Below, piece after piece: positions 1-7,721 of a stretch of 37,901 bases of DNA. The DNA comes from Saprospiraceae bacterium. GTDB taxonomy: Bacteria > Bacteroidota > Bacteroidia > Chitinophagales > Saprospiraceae. Below the pieces are notes generated by a model. The model made no database searches, had not been told where the DNA came from, and saw only the letters and a list, made by a program, of their open reading frames with translations. Position numbers and translations under genes: made by a program. Location: NCBI GenBank assembly GCA_013360405.1, contig JABWBR010000049.1, forward strand, positions 1-37,901, written 5' to 3'. Within the stretch, counting starts at the first letter, position 1; each line of letters begins with the position of its first letter.

Positions 1-77
1 TCTCTGTTCTCTGTTCTCTGTTCTCTGTTCTCTGTTCTCTGTTCTCTGTTCTCTGTTCTCTGTTCTCTGTTCTCTGT
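1..77. repeat. Heptamer tandem array, 11 x TCTCTGT
   Basis: Eleven perfect copies of the 7-bp unit TCTCTGT fill bases 1-77 and probably continue beyond the window edge. On the other strand this reads as repeated AACAGAG. It is the left arm of an inverted pair: after a short spacer the complementary type of unit appears at 102-160. No coding function is visible. Confidence 0.95.
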
Positions 78-101
78 TAAGTATAACTGGCAAAGATAAG
101 G

Positions 102-160
102 AACGGATAACAGAGAACGGACAACCGACAACGGATAACCGAGAACAGAGAACGGAGAAC
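102..160. repeat. Heptamer array of AACnnnn units (right arm)
   Basis: AAC occurs at 102, 109, 116, 123, 130, 137, 144, 151 and 158, exactly every 7 bases, each followed by a variable tetramer (CGGAT-type, AGAG, GGAC, CGAC, CGAG, GGAG). The array stops 4 bases from the stop codon of the minus-strand gene at 165. The stretch 86-132 recurs at 22889-22942 with one extra 7-bp unit, which is direct evidence of unit gain or loss. Confidence 0.93.
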
Positions 161-164
161 ATTT

Positions 165-605
165 TCAAAACGTATTCACCACGCCTTTCTTATCAGTCGT
201 AGCTCCTTCGCCGAGTTGCACCGTCGTATTTTCGGGGGCATACACGATGAAAGAGAGCGTTTCTTCGAGCGTCTTTCCTTTGAACAATACCTCGCGTTCC
301 ATATTGGGGAGCGTGATTTGCAGTACGTTGTCTTTCAGGCTACTCTTGAGGTTGTAGCGGCCCGATTCCACCAGCGATTTGAGCATGGCGGCCGTGCCGG
401 TAGGCAGCGTTACAGTCATTTGAACGCGGAGCACTTCGTTGGTCCAGGGCTGCACATTGACGTCGCCGTGTACGTCAAGGGCGATGGCAGAACTTCCTTG
501 CAGATTAAACGACTTGACGAGCGTTTTTTCCGCCGGTTGTCCTAAGCAGACAGAAGTGGCGCACAACAAAATGGTAAGTGTGTGAAGTGTAGTAGTAATT
601 GTCAT
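165..605 (-). CDS. Small exported protein of unknown function
   Basis: This 146-residue protein has a clear N-terminal signal peptide: a Thr/Leu-rich hydrophobic stretch ending near the Cys-Leu-Gly-Gln at residues 20-23. The remainder is a single small domain rich in beta-prone segments. Phrases such as 'ALDVHGDVNVQPW' and 'LQITLPN' resemble the head-to-tail strands of the DUF4097/GIN-type adhesin domains common in Bacteroidota, but the match is weak and the protein is shorter than most of that family. The start is well supported: an AGGAGG sits 7-8 bases before the ATG, unusually strong for this window. The stop codon lies 4 bases from a heptamer array. Likely periplasmic or outer-surface; function unknown. 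Confidence 0.75.
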   Translation of the reverse strand: MTITTTLHTLTILLCATSVCLGQPAEKTLVKSFNLQGSSAIALDVHGDVNVQPWTNEVLRVQMTVTLPTGTAAMLKSLVESGRYNLKSSLKDNVLQITLPNMEREVLFKGKTLEETLSFIVYAPENTTVQLGEGATTDKKGVVNTF

Positions 606-684
606 AGGCGCCTCCTTTTTTGATACATTTCAAATTTACGACTTTTTACGGCGTTTGTCAACTGCTTTTTTCTTCTACCGGTTC

Positions 685-719
685 TTGCTTGGATTCTCGC
701 ACAGAATAATGTTACTTTG
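685..719 (+). promoter_or_regulatory. Candidate Bacteroidota promoter for the radical SAM gene
   Basis: A TACTTTG at 713-719 resembles the Bacteroidota -7 element (TAnnTTTG), and TTG triplets lie at 685-687 and 689-691, about 21 bases upstream, near the usual -33 position. The expected transcription start (about 7 bases past the -7 element) falls on or next to the ATG at 726. If the promoter is real, the mRNA would be almost leaderless. Motif match only. Confidence 0.4.
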
Positions 720-725
720 TACGCT

Positions 726-2939
726 ATGCCGGCAACCATTTTTTTAATTACACCGCCTTTTACGCAATTAAATACGCCGTATCCCGCTACAGCCTATTTG
801 AAGGGATTTTTTAATACTAAAAAAATTTCTTCGCAACAGGCCGATTTGGGTATTGAAGTCATACTGGCACTGTTTTGCCGGGAGGGTTTGGCGAAGCTTT
901 TTGCCAGTCTGGGCCAAAATCCGCAATCCGAAATCCGCAATCCGAAATCGGCCAACGCCCGGCGCATCATCGCCCTCCAGGACCACTACATCCACACCAT
1001 CGACGCGGTGATCTCCTTTTTGCAGGGCAAAAACCCCACCCTGGCCCACCTGATCTGCCAGGAAGATTTTTTGCCCGAGGCCTCCCGCTTTGAACAACTG
1101 GACGACCTGGAATGGGCTTTCGGTTCCATGGGCGTGCAGGACAAAGCCAAACACCTCGCCACCCTATACCTCGAAGACCTCTCGGATCTGATCACCGAAT
1201 GCGTCGACGAACACTTCGGCTTTAGCCGCTATGCTGAGCGACTGGGCCGCTCGGCCAACAGCTTCGACGAGTTGTACACCGCCCTGCACCAGCCGTTTAC
1301 CTACATCGATGCCTTGCTAGCGGAGATCCTCGAAGCGCGTATGGCTTCGGTACAACCCCGGATGGTAGCCATTTCCGTGCCGTTTCCGGGCAACCTGTAC
1401 AGCGCTTTTCGCTGCGCCCAGTGGATCAAAATACACTATCCCGAAGTGAAAACCGCCATGGGCGGCGGCTTTGCCAATACCGAATTGCGCTCGCTATCCG
1501 ACCCGCGGGTATTTGAATTTTTCGACTTCATCACCCTCGACGACGGCGAAGCGCCCCTCGAAAACCTGGTAGAACACATTGAAGGCAAACGCCCCGTGGA
1601 ATTGCTCAAACGCACTTTTGTGCTGTTGGACGGCAAAGTTGACTACATCAACAACAGCTTCACCAAAGATTATAAACAATCGGAAACCGGCACCCCCGAT
1701 TACAGCGACCTCTGGCTCGACAAATACATCTCCGTGCTCGAAATCGCCAACCCCATGCACCGCATGTGGAGCGACGGCAGGTGGAACAAACTCACCATGG
1801 CCCACGGTTGCTATTGGGGCAAATGCACCTTTTGCGATATCTCGCTCGACTATATAAAGGTATACGAACCCGTGGCCGCCAGGCTGCTTTGCGATCGCAT
1901 GGAAGAAATGATCGCCCAGACTGGCGAAAACGGCTTTCACTTTGTCGACGAAGCGGCGCCGCCGGCGCTCATGCGCGCCCTGGCGCTCGAAATCCTGCGG
2001 CGAAAACTCAGCGTGAGCTGGTGGACCAATATCCGCTTTGAAAAAAGCTTCACCCGCAACCTCTGCCTGCTGCTCAAAGCCTCCGGCTGCATCGCCGTGA
2101 CAGGCGGCCTCGAAGTCGCCTCCGACCGCCTGCTGAAACTCATCGACAAAGGCGTGACGGTGGCCCAGGTAGCGCAGGTAACCCGCAATTTTACCGAGTC
2201 GGGCATCATGACCCACGCCTACCTCATGTACGGCTTTCCCACCCAAACCGCCCAGGAAACCATCGATTCGCTCGAGATTGTGCGGCAGATGTTCGAAGCC
2301 GGCATCCTGCAATCGGCTTTCTGGCACCAGTTTGCCATGACCGCCCACAGTCCAGTGGGACTCTACCCCGAAAAATTCGGCGTGCGCAAAGCCGATGAAA
2401 CCCTCGGCAGCTTTGCCAACAACGACATCGTACATATCGACCCGCAGGGCGCCGAGCACGAAAAATTCAGCTTCGGGCTCAAAAAATCGCTGCTCAACTT
2501 CATGCACGGCATCGGACTGGATTATCCGCTGCAGGATTGGTTCGACTTCAAAGTGCCGCGCACCCAGGTCGACAAAGGCCATATCGAATCGGTATTGGCC
2601 CCCGAACACGACCTCGTAATTAAACCTACGGTGCGGATGGTGTGGTTGGGGCCGCAGCCGGTTGTTTATTTTTATAAAAAAACAAAAAAAGGAAAAGCGC
2701 TGGACTTCGCCGAACTGACCTTCCATGCCAAAAAAGAAACCCTGGTACTCAAAGTAGAAGAAGCCCAGGGCCACTGGCTGGCCGGCATACTGCCAAAGCT
2801 GTCCGTTTCCCAGCCTGAATTGCTCAGCTTTCAGCAGGTGCGGGCCGACTACGAAGCGGCCGGTTTATCCGGTTTTGAGGAGTATTGGTATGAAAAATGT
2901 TGGAATCGTTTACACGCCATCGGCTTATTAGCAGTGTGA
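726..2939 (+). CDS. B12-binding-type radical SAM protein
   Basis: The 737-residue protein begins with a motif typical of B12-binding radical SAM enzymes ('IFLITPPFTQLNTPYPA'), followed by a Rossmann-like B12-binding region (about residues 205-300, 'MAISVPFPGN' to 'AMGGGF'). The radical SAM core starts at 'HGCYWGKCTFCD'. There the cluster cysteines are spaced C-x4-C-x2-C, not the usual C-x3-C-x2-C, so one residue is inserted. A 'GGLEV' motif follows about 75 residues later, as expected for SAM binding. Substrate unknown. ATG 726 was preferred over TTG 717. A 35-bp heptamer array (918-952) is translated in frame as an Asn/Pro/Ser-rich linker. GlgE follows 58 bases downstream on the same strand. 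Confidence 0.85.
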   Translation: MPATIFLITPPFTQLNTPYPATAYLKGFFNTKKISSQQADLGIEVILALFCREGLAKLFASLGQNPQSEIRNPKSANARRIIALQDHYIHTIDAVISFLQGKNPTLAHLICQEDFLPEASRFEQLDDLEWAFGSMGVQDKAKHLATLYLEDLSDLITECVDEHFGFSRYAERLGRSANSFDELYTALHQPFTYIDALLAEILEARMASVQPRMVAISVPFPGNLYSAFRCAQWIKIHYPEVKTAMGGGFANTELRSLSDPRVFEFFDFITLDDGEAPLENLVEHIEGKRPVELLKRTFVLLDGKVDYINNSFTKDYKQSETGTPDYSDLWLDKYISVLEIANPMHRMWSDGRWNKLTMAHGCYWGKCTFCDISLDYIKVYEPVAARLLCDRMEEMIAQTGENGFHFVDEAAPPALMRALALEILRRKLSVSWWTNIRFEKSFTRNLCLLLKASGCIAVTGGLEVASDRLLKLIDKGVTVAQVAQVTRNFTESGIMTHAYLMYGFPTQTAQETIDSLEIVRQMFEAGILQSAFWHQFAMTAHSPVGLYPEKFGVRKADETLGSFANNDIVHIDPQGAEHEKFSFGLKKSLLNFMHGIGLDYPLQDWFDFKVPRTQVDKGHIESVLAPEHDLVIKPTVRMVWLGPQPVVYFYKKTKKGKALDFAELTFHAKKETLVLKVEEAQGHWLAGILPKLSVSQPELLSFQQVRADYEAAGLSGFEEYWYEKCWNRLHAIGLLAV
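918..952. repeat. Heptamer array inside the radical SAM coding sequence
   Basis: Five 7-bp units in phase (AATCCGC, AATCCGA, AATCCGC, AATCCGA, AATCGGC) lie within the gene and are translated as 'NPQSEIRNPKSA'. The unit fits the window-wide pattern (AAC/AAT plus four variable bases) except that AAT replaces AAC. The inserted peptide sits between the N-terminal segment and the first long helical region, probably in a tolerant linker. Confidence 0.9.
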
Positions 2940-2997
2940 TTGCAATAATTACACATTTATCCTTAATATTGCCCACAAATAAAACCATTGAGAGGCA

Positions 2998-4938
2998 ATG
3001 AGACACCGCGTCGTTATCGAGCACGTAAAACCCGAAATTGACAATGGCCGTTTTTTTATCAAGCGCACGCCCGGAGAAAGCGTAGACGTATCGGCTGATA
3101 TCTTCTCTGACGGCCACGACGTTATCCGCGCCGCCTTGCTTTACAAGCACGACGACGATAAAAGCTGGTCGTCGGTATTTATGCAGGACCACACCAACGA
3201 CGTGTGGACGGCCGGCTTCAAGGTAGAAAAACGCGGGTATTACCATTATAAAATAGAGGCCTGGGTAGACCACCTCGCCACCTGGCTAAAAGGCTTCCAC
3301 AAAAAATTTGACGACGGGCAGCAAATGCAGACCGAGTTGCTCATCGGCGCGTCGTTATTGCGCAAGGCGGCCCTCAATTATAACAAAACAGAAGCCGCCA
3401 AATTGCTCAAATCGGCGGCCCTGCTCGAAGACGAAACCCAATACGATACGGCGGTCAATACCGTGCTGAGCGAAGACTTCGCCCAGCTCGCCCACGAGCG
3501 CCCCTTGCGGCAACACGTGACCACCTACGACCGCCATCTCGTGGTGCGCGTAGGCCGCGAAAAAGAACTGTTCAGCGCCTGGTACGAGTTTTTTCCTCGC
3601 TCTGCCTCAGCCGAAGAAGGTAAACACGGCACCTTCAAAGATTGCGAGCGACTGCTGCCGCGACTGGTAGAAATGGGCTTCGACGTATTGTATTTGCCGC
3701 CCATTCACCCCATTGGCAAAATAAGCCGCAAGGGCAAGAACAACTCCACCAACGCCGAACCCGGCGAACCCGGTTCACCCTGGGCTATCGGCAGCGACGA
3801 AGGCGGCCACAAGGCCGTACACCCCGAATTGGGCACGCTCGACGACTATAAACATCTCATCAAAGAAGCCCAGAAAGTAGGCATAGAAATCGCCTTCGAC
3901 CTGGCCCTTCAATGCGCCCCCGACCATCCCTACATCAAAGAACACCCGGAATGGTTCCTGTGGCGCCCCGACGGCACCGTAGCCTACGCCGAAAACCCGC
4001 CGAAAAAATACCAGGACATCGTGCCGATCAATTTTGAGACCGACGACTGGGAAAACCTCTGGAATGAACTCAAAAGCATCGCTATTTTCTGGTGCGAAGC
4101 CGGCGTACGCATTTTCCGCGTAGACAACCCGCACACCAAACCTTTCCCCTTCTGGGAGTGGTTTATCGCCGAAGTGCAGGCTGCTTACCCCGATACCATC
4201 TTTTTGTCGGAGGCCTTTACGCGCCCCAAAGTGATGGCCGAGCTTGCCAAAGTGGGCTTTACGCAGTCGTACAGCTATTTTGCATGGCGCACCAACCGCC
4301 GCGAAATGGAAGAATACCTGACCGAGCTGACCACCACCGAATTGCGCGAGTATTTCCGGCCCAACTTCTGGCCCAATACCCCCGACATACTCCCCTACGA
4401 ACTCATGGGCGCCACTGCCAACGTTTTTGCCTTGCGGGTGGCCATGGCGGCTACTTTATCGTCCAATTACGGCCTCTACGGCCCGGCTTACGAGTTCATG
4501 GAAAACACAGGCAATGCCAACGGAAAAGAAGAATACTTCAATTCGGAGAAATACGAATTGCGCCACTACGACTGGAACCTGCGCAACCGCCTCACCGACC
4601 TGATCACCAACCTCAACCAAATCAGGAAAGAAAATGCGGCCTTGCAAACCACCTGGAACATCCAGTTTACCCGCACCGACAACGAGCAGTTGATGAGTTA
4701 TATCAAAGTCACCGACAATCTCGACAATATCATATGGTGTATCGCATCGTTCGACACCGCCTTCACGCAGTCGGGTTACGTAGAAGTGCCCAAGCAACTG
4801 CTCAATCTGACCGGCAGGGTCAACCTTAGGGTCACAGATTTGTTGACTAATGAGAGCTACTACTGGTTCAACGATTGGAATTACGTGGAGTTAAATCCCG
4901 ACAAGCATCCCATTCACATTTTAAAGGTGCATCTGTAA
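2998..4938 (+). CDS. glgE: Alpha-1,4-glucan:maltose-1-phosphate maltosyltransferase
   Basis: GlgE (GH13 subfamily 3) transfers maltose from maltose-1-phosphate to the end of an alpha-1,4-glucan. The 646-residue length fits the family. The N-terminal domain opens with the typical 'RVVIEHVKPEID', and the TIM barrel carries 'YLPPIHPIGK'. The nucleophile Asp376 is in 'FRVDNPHTKP' and the acid/base Glu405 in 'LSEAFTRP'. Their 29-residue spacing equals that of the characterised Streptomyces GlgE pair. 'NFWPNTPDIL' supplies the third active-site segment. The ATG at 2998 has a purine-rich GAGAGG just upstream. TreS, maltokinase and GlgB, its usual partners, are absent here, so maltose-1-phosphate must come from elsewhere in the genome. 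The gene ends 2 bases before the likely start of the next one. Confidence 0.95.
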   Translation: MRHRVVIEHVKPEIDNGRFFIKRTPGESVDVSADIFSDGHDVIRAALLYKHDDDKSWSSVFMQDHTNDVWTAGFKVEKRGYYHYKIEAWVDHLATWLKGFHKKFDDGQQMQTELLIGASLLRKAALNYNKTEAAKLLKSAALLEDETQYDTAVNTVLSEDFAQLAHERPLRQHVTTYDRHLVVRVGREKELFSAWYEFFPRSASAEEGKHGTFKDCERLLPRLVEMGFDVLYLPPIHPIGKISRKGKNNSTNAEPGEPGSPWAIGSDEGGHKAVHPELGTLDDYKHLIKEAQKVGIEIAFDLALQCAPDHPYIKEHPEWFLWRPDGTVAYAENPPKKYQDIVPINFETDDWENLWNELKSIAIFWCEAGVRIFRVDNPHTKPFPFWEWFIAEVQAAYPDTIFLSEAFTRPKVMAELAKVGFTQSYSYFAWRTNRREMEEYLTELTTTELREYFRPNFWPNTPDILPYELMGATANVFALRVAMAATLSSNYGLYGPAYEFMENTGNANGKEEYFNSEKYELRHYDWNLRNRLTDLITNLNQIRKENAALQTTWNIQFTRTDNEQLMSYIKVTDNLDNIIWCIASFDTAFTQSGYVEVPKQLLNLTGRVNLRVTDLLTNESYYWFNDWNYVELNPDKHPIHILKVHL

Positions 4939-4940
4939 CA

Positions 4941-5921
4941 TTGAAACAAACCCACATCAGGATAGGAGTCGTGCAGTGGCACATGGAACACATGGAGAAC
5001 CTGCAGGCTTTTTTTTGGAAGATGGAGTCGGAGGTGAAGGTTTTGGCCCAAGCCGGCGCCGACTTCGTGTTGTTTCCCGAATATTTTACGCTTCCGCTGC
5101 TCACCCTGTTTGACGAACACAGGGAATACCGTCAGCACTTCTATTCAACCTTGACGCCTGAAGAGATTTACGGCGCCGATGCCCCGCCTGTGCCCGATGT
5201 GGCGCACGGCATGCGGCAACTGGCTGATTTCAGCGAACCCATTATCGCGCGTTGCGTGGCGATGGCTGTCAAATACAAAGTCAACATTGTGGCCGGCAGC
5301 ATGCCCATTATGGAGCATGATTTATTATATAATACCGCTTTGCTATGTCATCGCGACGGCAGGCTGGACCGCTACCACAAAATACACCTTACCCCATACG
5401 AAGTAGATGTCATGCAGCTATCGCCGGGCCATGATCCTGGTATTTTTGATACCGACATGGGGCGTATGGCCATATTAATCTGCTACGACGTAGAATTTCC
5501 CGAGTTGGGGCGCCTTTGTGCCGATGCGGGTTGCCTCCTGGCCTTTGTGCCTTATTCTACCGAATCGGAACACGGCCATTGGCGTGTGAGACACAGCGCG
5601 CAGGCCCTGGCAGTATATGGCGAATGTTATGTGGCTACGGCCGGTTGCACCGGCAACATGCCCGAAGTGCCTGCTATAGAATTCCAATATGCCCAATCGG
5701 GCATTTACACCCCCTGCGATCACGGCTTTCCCGCCGGCGGCATCCTGGCCGAAGCTCCTCCAAATACCCAGGCTTTCATCTACGCCGACCTGCATCCCGA
5801 GTTGCTCACCCGCCTTCGCCACCACGGCACGGTGCGAAATAGTCGCGACCGGCGCAAAGAAGTTTATGCCCGACAGACCGTATTCTCACCCATAAATACC
5901 GTTCCAAAAAACTTTTTTTAA
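4941..5921 (+). CDS. Carbon-nitrogen hydrolase (nitrilase superfamily)
   Basis: The protein has the full Glu-Lys-Cys triad of the nitrilase superfamily: Glu in 'LFPEYF', Lys in 'YHKIHLTPYE' and nucleophilic Cys in 'ILICYDVEFPE'. It matches the group often annotated as carbon-nitrogen hydrolase/amidohydrolase, which in many bacteria is fused to an N-terminal acetyltransferase; here it stands alone. Substrate not predictable. The start is uncertain. An ATG at 4875 would overlap glgE by 64 bases and add 22 residues with no family resemblance. TTG 4941 lies 2 bases after the glgE stop, has AAAGGTG 11 bases upstream and puts 'IRIGVVQW' near the N-terminus, as in relatives. Translational coupling with glgE is likely. 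Confidence 0.85.
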   Translation: MKQTHIRIGVVQWHMEHMENLQAFFWKMESEVKVLAQAGADFVLFPEYFTLPLLTLFDEHREYRQHFYSTLTPEEIYGADAPPVPDVAHGMRQLADFSEPIIARCVAMAVKYKVNIVAGSMPIMEHDLLYNTALLCHRDGRLDRYHKIHLTPYEVDVMQLSPGHDPGIFDTDMGRMAILICYDVEFPELGRLCADAGCLLAFVPYSTESEHGHWRVRHSAQALAVYGECYVATAGCTGNMPEVPAIEFQYAQSGIYTPCDHGFPAGGILAEAPPNTQAFIYADLHPELLTRLRHHGTVRNSRDRRKEVYARQTVFSPINTVPKNFF

Positions 5922-6025
5922 TCTTTTTTTTCAGTTTTAGTACCTAAAATAAATAAAAAAATTCACAATAAAGTAGCTTTTGTCTTTTTTTAAAAAAATA
6001 TAAATTATTGATAAGCAAACAATTA

Positions 6026-6053
6026 AACATCAAACATCAAACATTAAACATCA
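6026..6053. repeat. Short AACATCA heptamer array (4 units)
   Basis: AAC occurs at 6026, 6033, 6040 and 6047, each followed by ATCA or ATTA, in perfect 7-base phase. This is the same unit family as the large arrays at 7621-7721 and 28189-28209. Confidence 0.85.
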
Positions 6054-6216
6054 ATTGTAAATTTCACAACGACTTATTTTTGTCTTTGAATTGAGCAAAT
6101 CTGTGTTGCATCTTTGTATCGTGATCAGTGAGAAATAGAGGAGGAAAGAAAAAAAGCTGGTTAAAAGGACTGGCAAACAAATTTGAATATGTTCATGGGA
6201 TTATAGTTTGTTGGTG

Positions 6217-6250
6217 GTAAGTCGTCCCGAGTTCGCTCGGGACGAATTAC
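6217..6250. repeat. Palindromic hairpin element
   Basis: A 9-bp perfect stem (CGTCCCGAG / CTCGGGACG) closes a TTCG tetraloop. Flanking GTAA/TTAC extends it to about 14 pairs with one mismatch. No T-run follows on either strand, so it looks more like a dispersed palindromic repeat than a classical terminator. Confidence 0.8.
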
Positions 6251-6301
6251 AACTATCCCGACAAAGATTCCCTAAAAGATACGATGTTTCGTCACAGCAC
6301 C

Positions 6302-6330
6302 AAAAAAAAAGGCGGACTGAAGATCCGCCT
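6302..6330 (-). terminator. Rho-independent terminator-like hairpin, minus-strand orientation
   Basis: A 7-bp stem (AGGCGGA / TCCGCCT) with a 7-base loop is preceded by nine A's. On the minus strand this becomes a stem followed by a T-run, the shape of an intrinsic terminator. No minus-strand gene ends here, so its purpose is unclear. Confidence 0.55.
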
Positions 6331-6524
6331 CTCGATTAGGTCACATTCATGGGATTATGTTGTCAAAGCTTAAGATTACAATTTGTTAAATAACCGTGTG
6401 TGGATAGTATTTCCCGGTTGATGTGGCGAAGATAGACTAAATGTTTGTCAATTTCCAAGAAACGGACGGACATTTTTTTCAACGATTATTTATTTTGGAT
6501 ATGTTCATGGGATTATAGAAAAGG

Positions 6525-6554
6525 GTCGCACTTCGTCAGTGCGACTTTTTTTTT
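6525..6554 (+). terminator. Intrinsic terminator hairpin
   Basis: A stem of GTCGCAC and GTGCGAC (7 bp) encloses a 7-base loop and is followed by nine T's. It would terminate plus-strand transcription just before the glycosyltransferase gene. Its position argues against translation start sites upstream of 6554 for that gene. Confidence 0.75.
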
Positions 6555-6573
6555 GTTCCAAAGTCAACCACAA

Positions 6574-7584
6574 GTGCATCAGATAAACGCCGGCGCCAAA
6601 CCTAAGGTGCTCATCATCCGTTTTAGTTCCATAGGAGATATCGTATTAACCACACCGGTTGTGCGCTGTTTAAAGCAGCAGCTACAGGCGGAGGTGCATT
6701 TTCTTACCAAAAAAGCATTTAAGGGCATTGTGGCCGCCCATCCCGGTATCAGCAAAGTATACGCCATCGAAAAAAAAGTAAGCGAAGTATTGCCCCAATT
6801 GCGGCAGGAGGGCTACGATTACATAGTCGACCTGCACCACAACCTGCGCAGTTGGCAGGTGAAGCGGGCCTTGCGCGGCGTACCTTCGGGGAGTTTCGAC
6901 AAATTAAATCTCGAAAAATGGCTGTTGGTGCGGCTGGGTATCAACCGCTTGCCGGCCGTGCATATCGTGGATCGCTATATGGCTACCGTAGCGCCTTTGG
7001 GGGTGCGCAACGACGGCGCAGGGCTGGACTATTACATTCCTGCCGACCAGGAAGTGGATGCCGCGGCATGGTTGCGCGATGCAGGCATCCCGAACCCCTT
7101 GCCTTATGTGGCCTTTGTGATCGGCGCCGCGCATGCCACAAAGCGACTCCCGCCTGATAAAATAGCCTCGATTTGCCGCAAGATCGGATTGCCGGTAGTA
7201 TTGCTGGGCGGCCCCGATGAAGCGGAGCTGGGCGAATGGATCGCCGGGCAGTCCGGCGCCCATGTGGTCAATGCCTGCGGCAAACTCAAGCTGCATCAAT
7301 CGGCATCAATCGTACGGCAGGCCGCCAAGGTAATTACGCACGATACCGGCTTGATGCATATCGCTGCGGCTTTCCAGAAAGATATCATATCCGTTTGGGG
7401 CAATACGGTACCTGAATTTGGCATGTATCCGTATTATCCCGAAGGGATGGATCGAGATAAGAGTGTGGAGGTCAAGGGGTTATCCTGCCGCCCTTGTTCA
7501 AAGATCGGTTATGACAAGTGCCCCAAAGGGCATTTTCGTTGTATGCGGGATGTTGATGTTGAATTTTTAATTTTTAATGTTTGA
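6574..7584 (+). CDS. Glycosyltransferase family 9 (heptosyltransferase-like)
   Basis: The N-terminal 'KVLIIRFSSIGDIVLTTPVVRCL' region and the C-terminal 'HDTGLMHIAAAF' and 'VWGNTVPEFGMYPY' segments are typical of GT9 (ADP-heptose:LPS heptosyltransferase family), which adds sugars to lipopolysaccharide on the cytoplasmic face of the inner membrane. The start is uncertain. The frame is open from ATG 6445, but that extension runs through a terminator hairpin (6525-6554) and shows no family similarity. GTG 6574 or GTG 6607 is more plausible. The stop codon lies inside a heptamer-phased region, so the last 7-8 residues (after 'MRDVD') appear to be encoded by repeat DNA. Convergent with the T9SS gene at 7722. 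Confidence 0.85.
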   Translation: MHQINAGAKPKVLIIRFSSIGDIVLTTPVVRCLKQQLQAEVHFLTKKAFKGIVAAHPGISKVYAIEKKVSEVLPQLRQEGYDYIVDLHHNLRSWQVKRALRGVPSGSFDKLNLEKWLLVRLGINRLPAVHIVDRYMATVAPLGVRNDGAGLDYYIPADQEVDAAAWLRDAGIPNPLPYVAFVIGAAHATKRLPPDKIASICRKIGLPVVLLGGPDEAELGEWIAGQSGAHVVNACGKLKLHQSASIVRQAAKVITHDTGLMHIAAAFQKDIISVWGNTVPEFGMYPYYPEGMDRDKSVEVKGLSCRPCSKIGYDKCPKGHFRCMRDVDVEFLIFNV

Positions 7585-7721
7585 TGTTAAATTTCTGGTT
7601 ATTAAGATTTTATAAATAAACATCAAACATCAAACATCAAACATCAAACATCAAACATCAAACATCAAACATCAAACATCAAACATCAAACATCAAACAT
7701 CAAACATCAAACATCAAACAT
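7562..7721. repeat. Inverted heptamer arrays between convergent genes (14 x CATCAAA)
   Basis: Bases 7621-7718 are 14 perfect CATCAAA units (AACATCA in the common phase), followed by CAT up to base 7721. The stop codon of the minus-strand gene starts at 7722, so the array touches it. Left of it, 7562-7596 has units in the opposite orientation (AATTTTT, AATGTTT, GATGTTA), overlapping the stop of the plus-strand glycosyltransferase gene. The two arms could pair as a long hairpin between the convergent genes. Confidence 0.92.

Larger units (their letters stand above)
6191..6518 (+). repeat. TTCATGGGATTAT motif repeated three times
   Basis: The 16-mer GTTCATGGGATTATAG occurs at 6191-6206 and 6503-6518. 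A shorter copy, TTCATGGGATTATG, is at 6346-6359. The first and third copies are also preceded by AT and each is followed within about 20 bases by a strong hairpin. The segment could be read as a five-codon ORF (MFMGL), but nothing else supports translation. Confidence 0.7.
5922..6573. other. Long non-coding region with hairpins and repeats
   Basis: This 650-base stretch is AT-rich and holds no convincing gene. It contains a short AACATCA array (6026-6053), a purine-rich AGGAGG with no following reading frame (near 6140), three copies of a TTCATGGGATTAT motif and three stable hairpins. An unrecognised small RNA is possible, but I found no match to tmRNA, SRP RNA, 6S or RNase P. Confidence 0.6.

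Noticed and set aside
1494-2774. Long minus-strand reading frame of 426 codons opposite the radical SAM gene
   Set aside because: It is the antisense shadow of a gene with strong third-position bias; its composition is odd (Phe/His/Val-rich) and it has no recognisable domain.
4092-4829. 245-codon plus-strand frame inside glgE
   Set aside because: Alternative frame of a clear gene; Arg/His/Gln-rich shadow with no domain.
6121-6300. Known structural RNA (tmRNA, SRP, 6S, RNase P)
   Set aside because: No conserved motifs of these RNAs were recognised; a covariance search would be needed to say more.
6445-6573. N-terminal extension of the GT9 glycosyltransferase from ATG 6445
   Set aside because: It would translate through a terminator hairpin with a T-run and a repeated non-coding motif, and it precedes the normal family N-terminus.
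7621-7721. Repeat array as a possible CRISPR
   Set aside because: The units are 7 bp and contiguous without spacers, and no cas genes are nearby; it is a simple tandem array.
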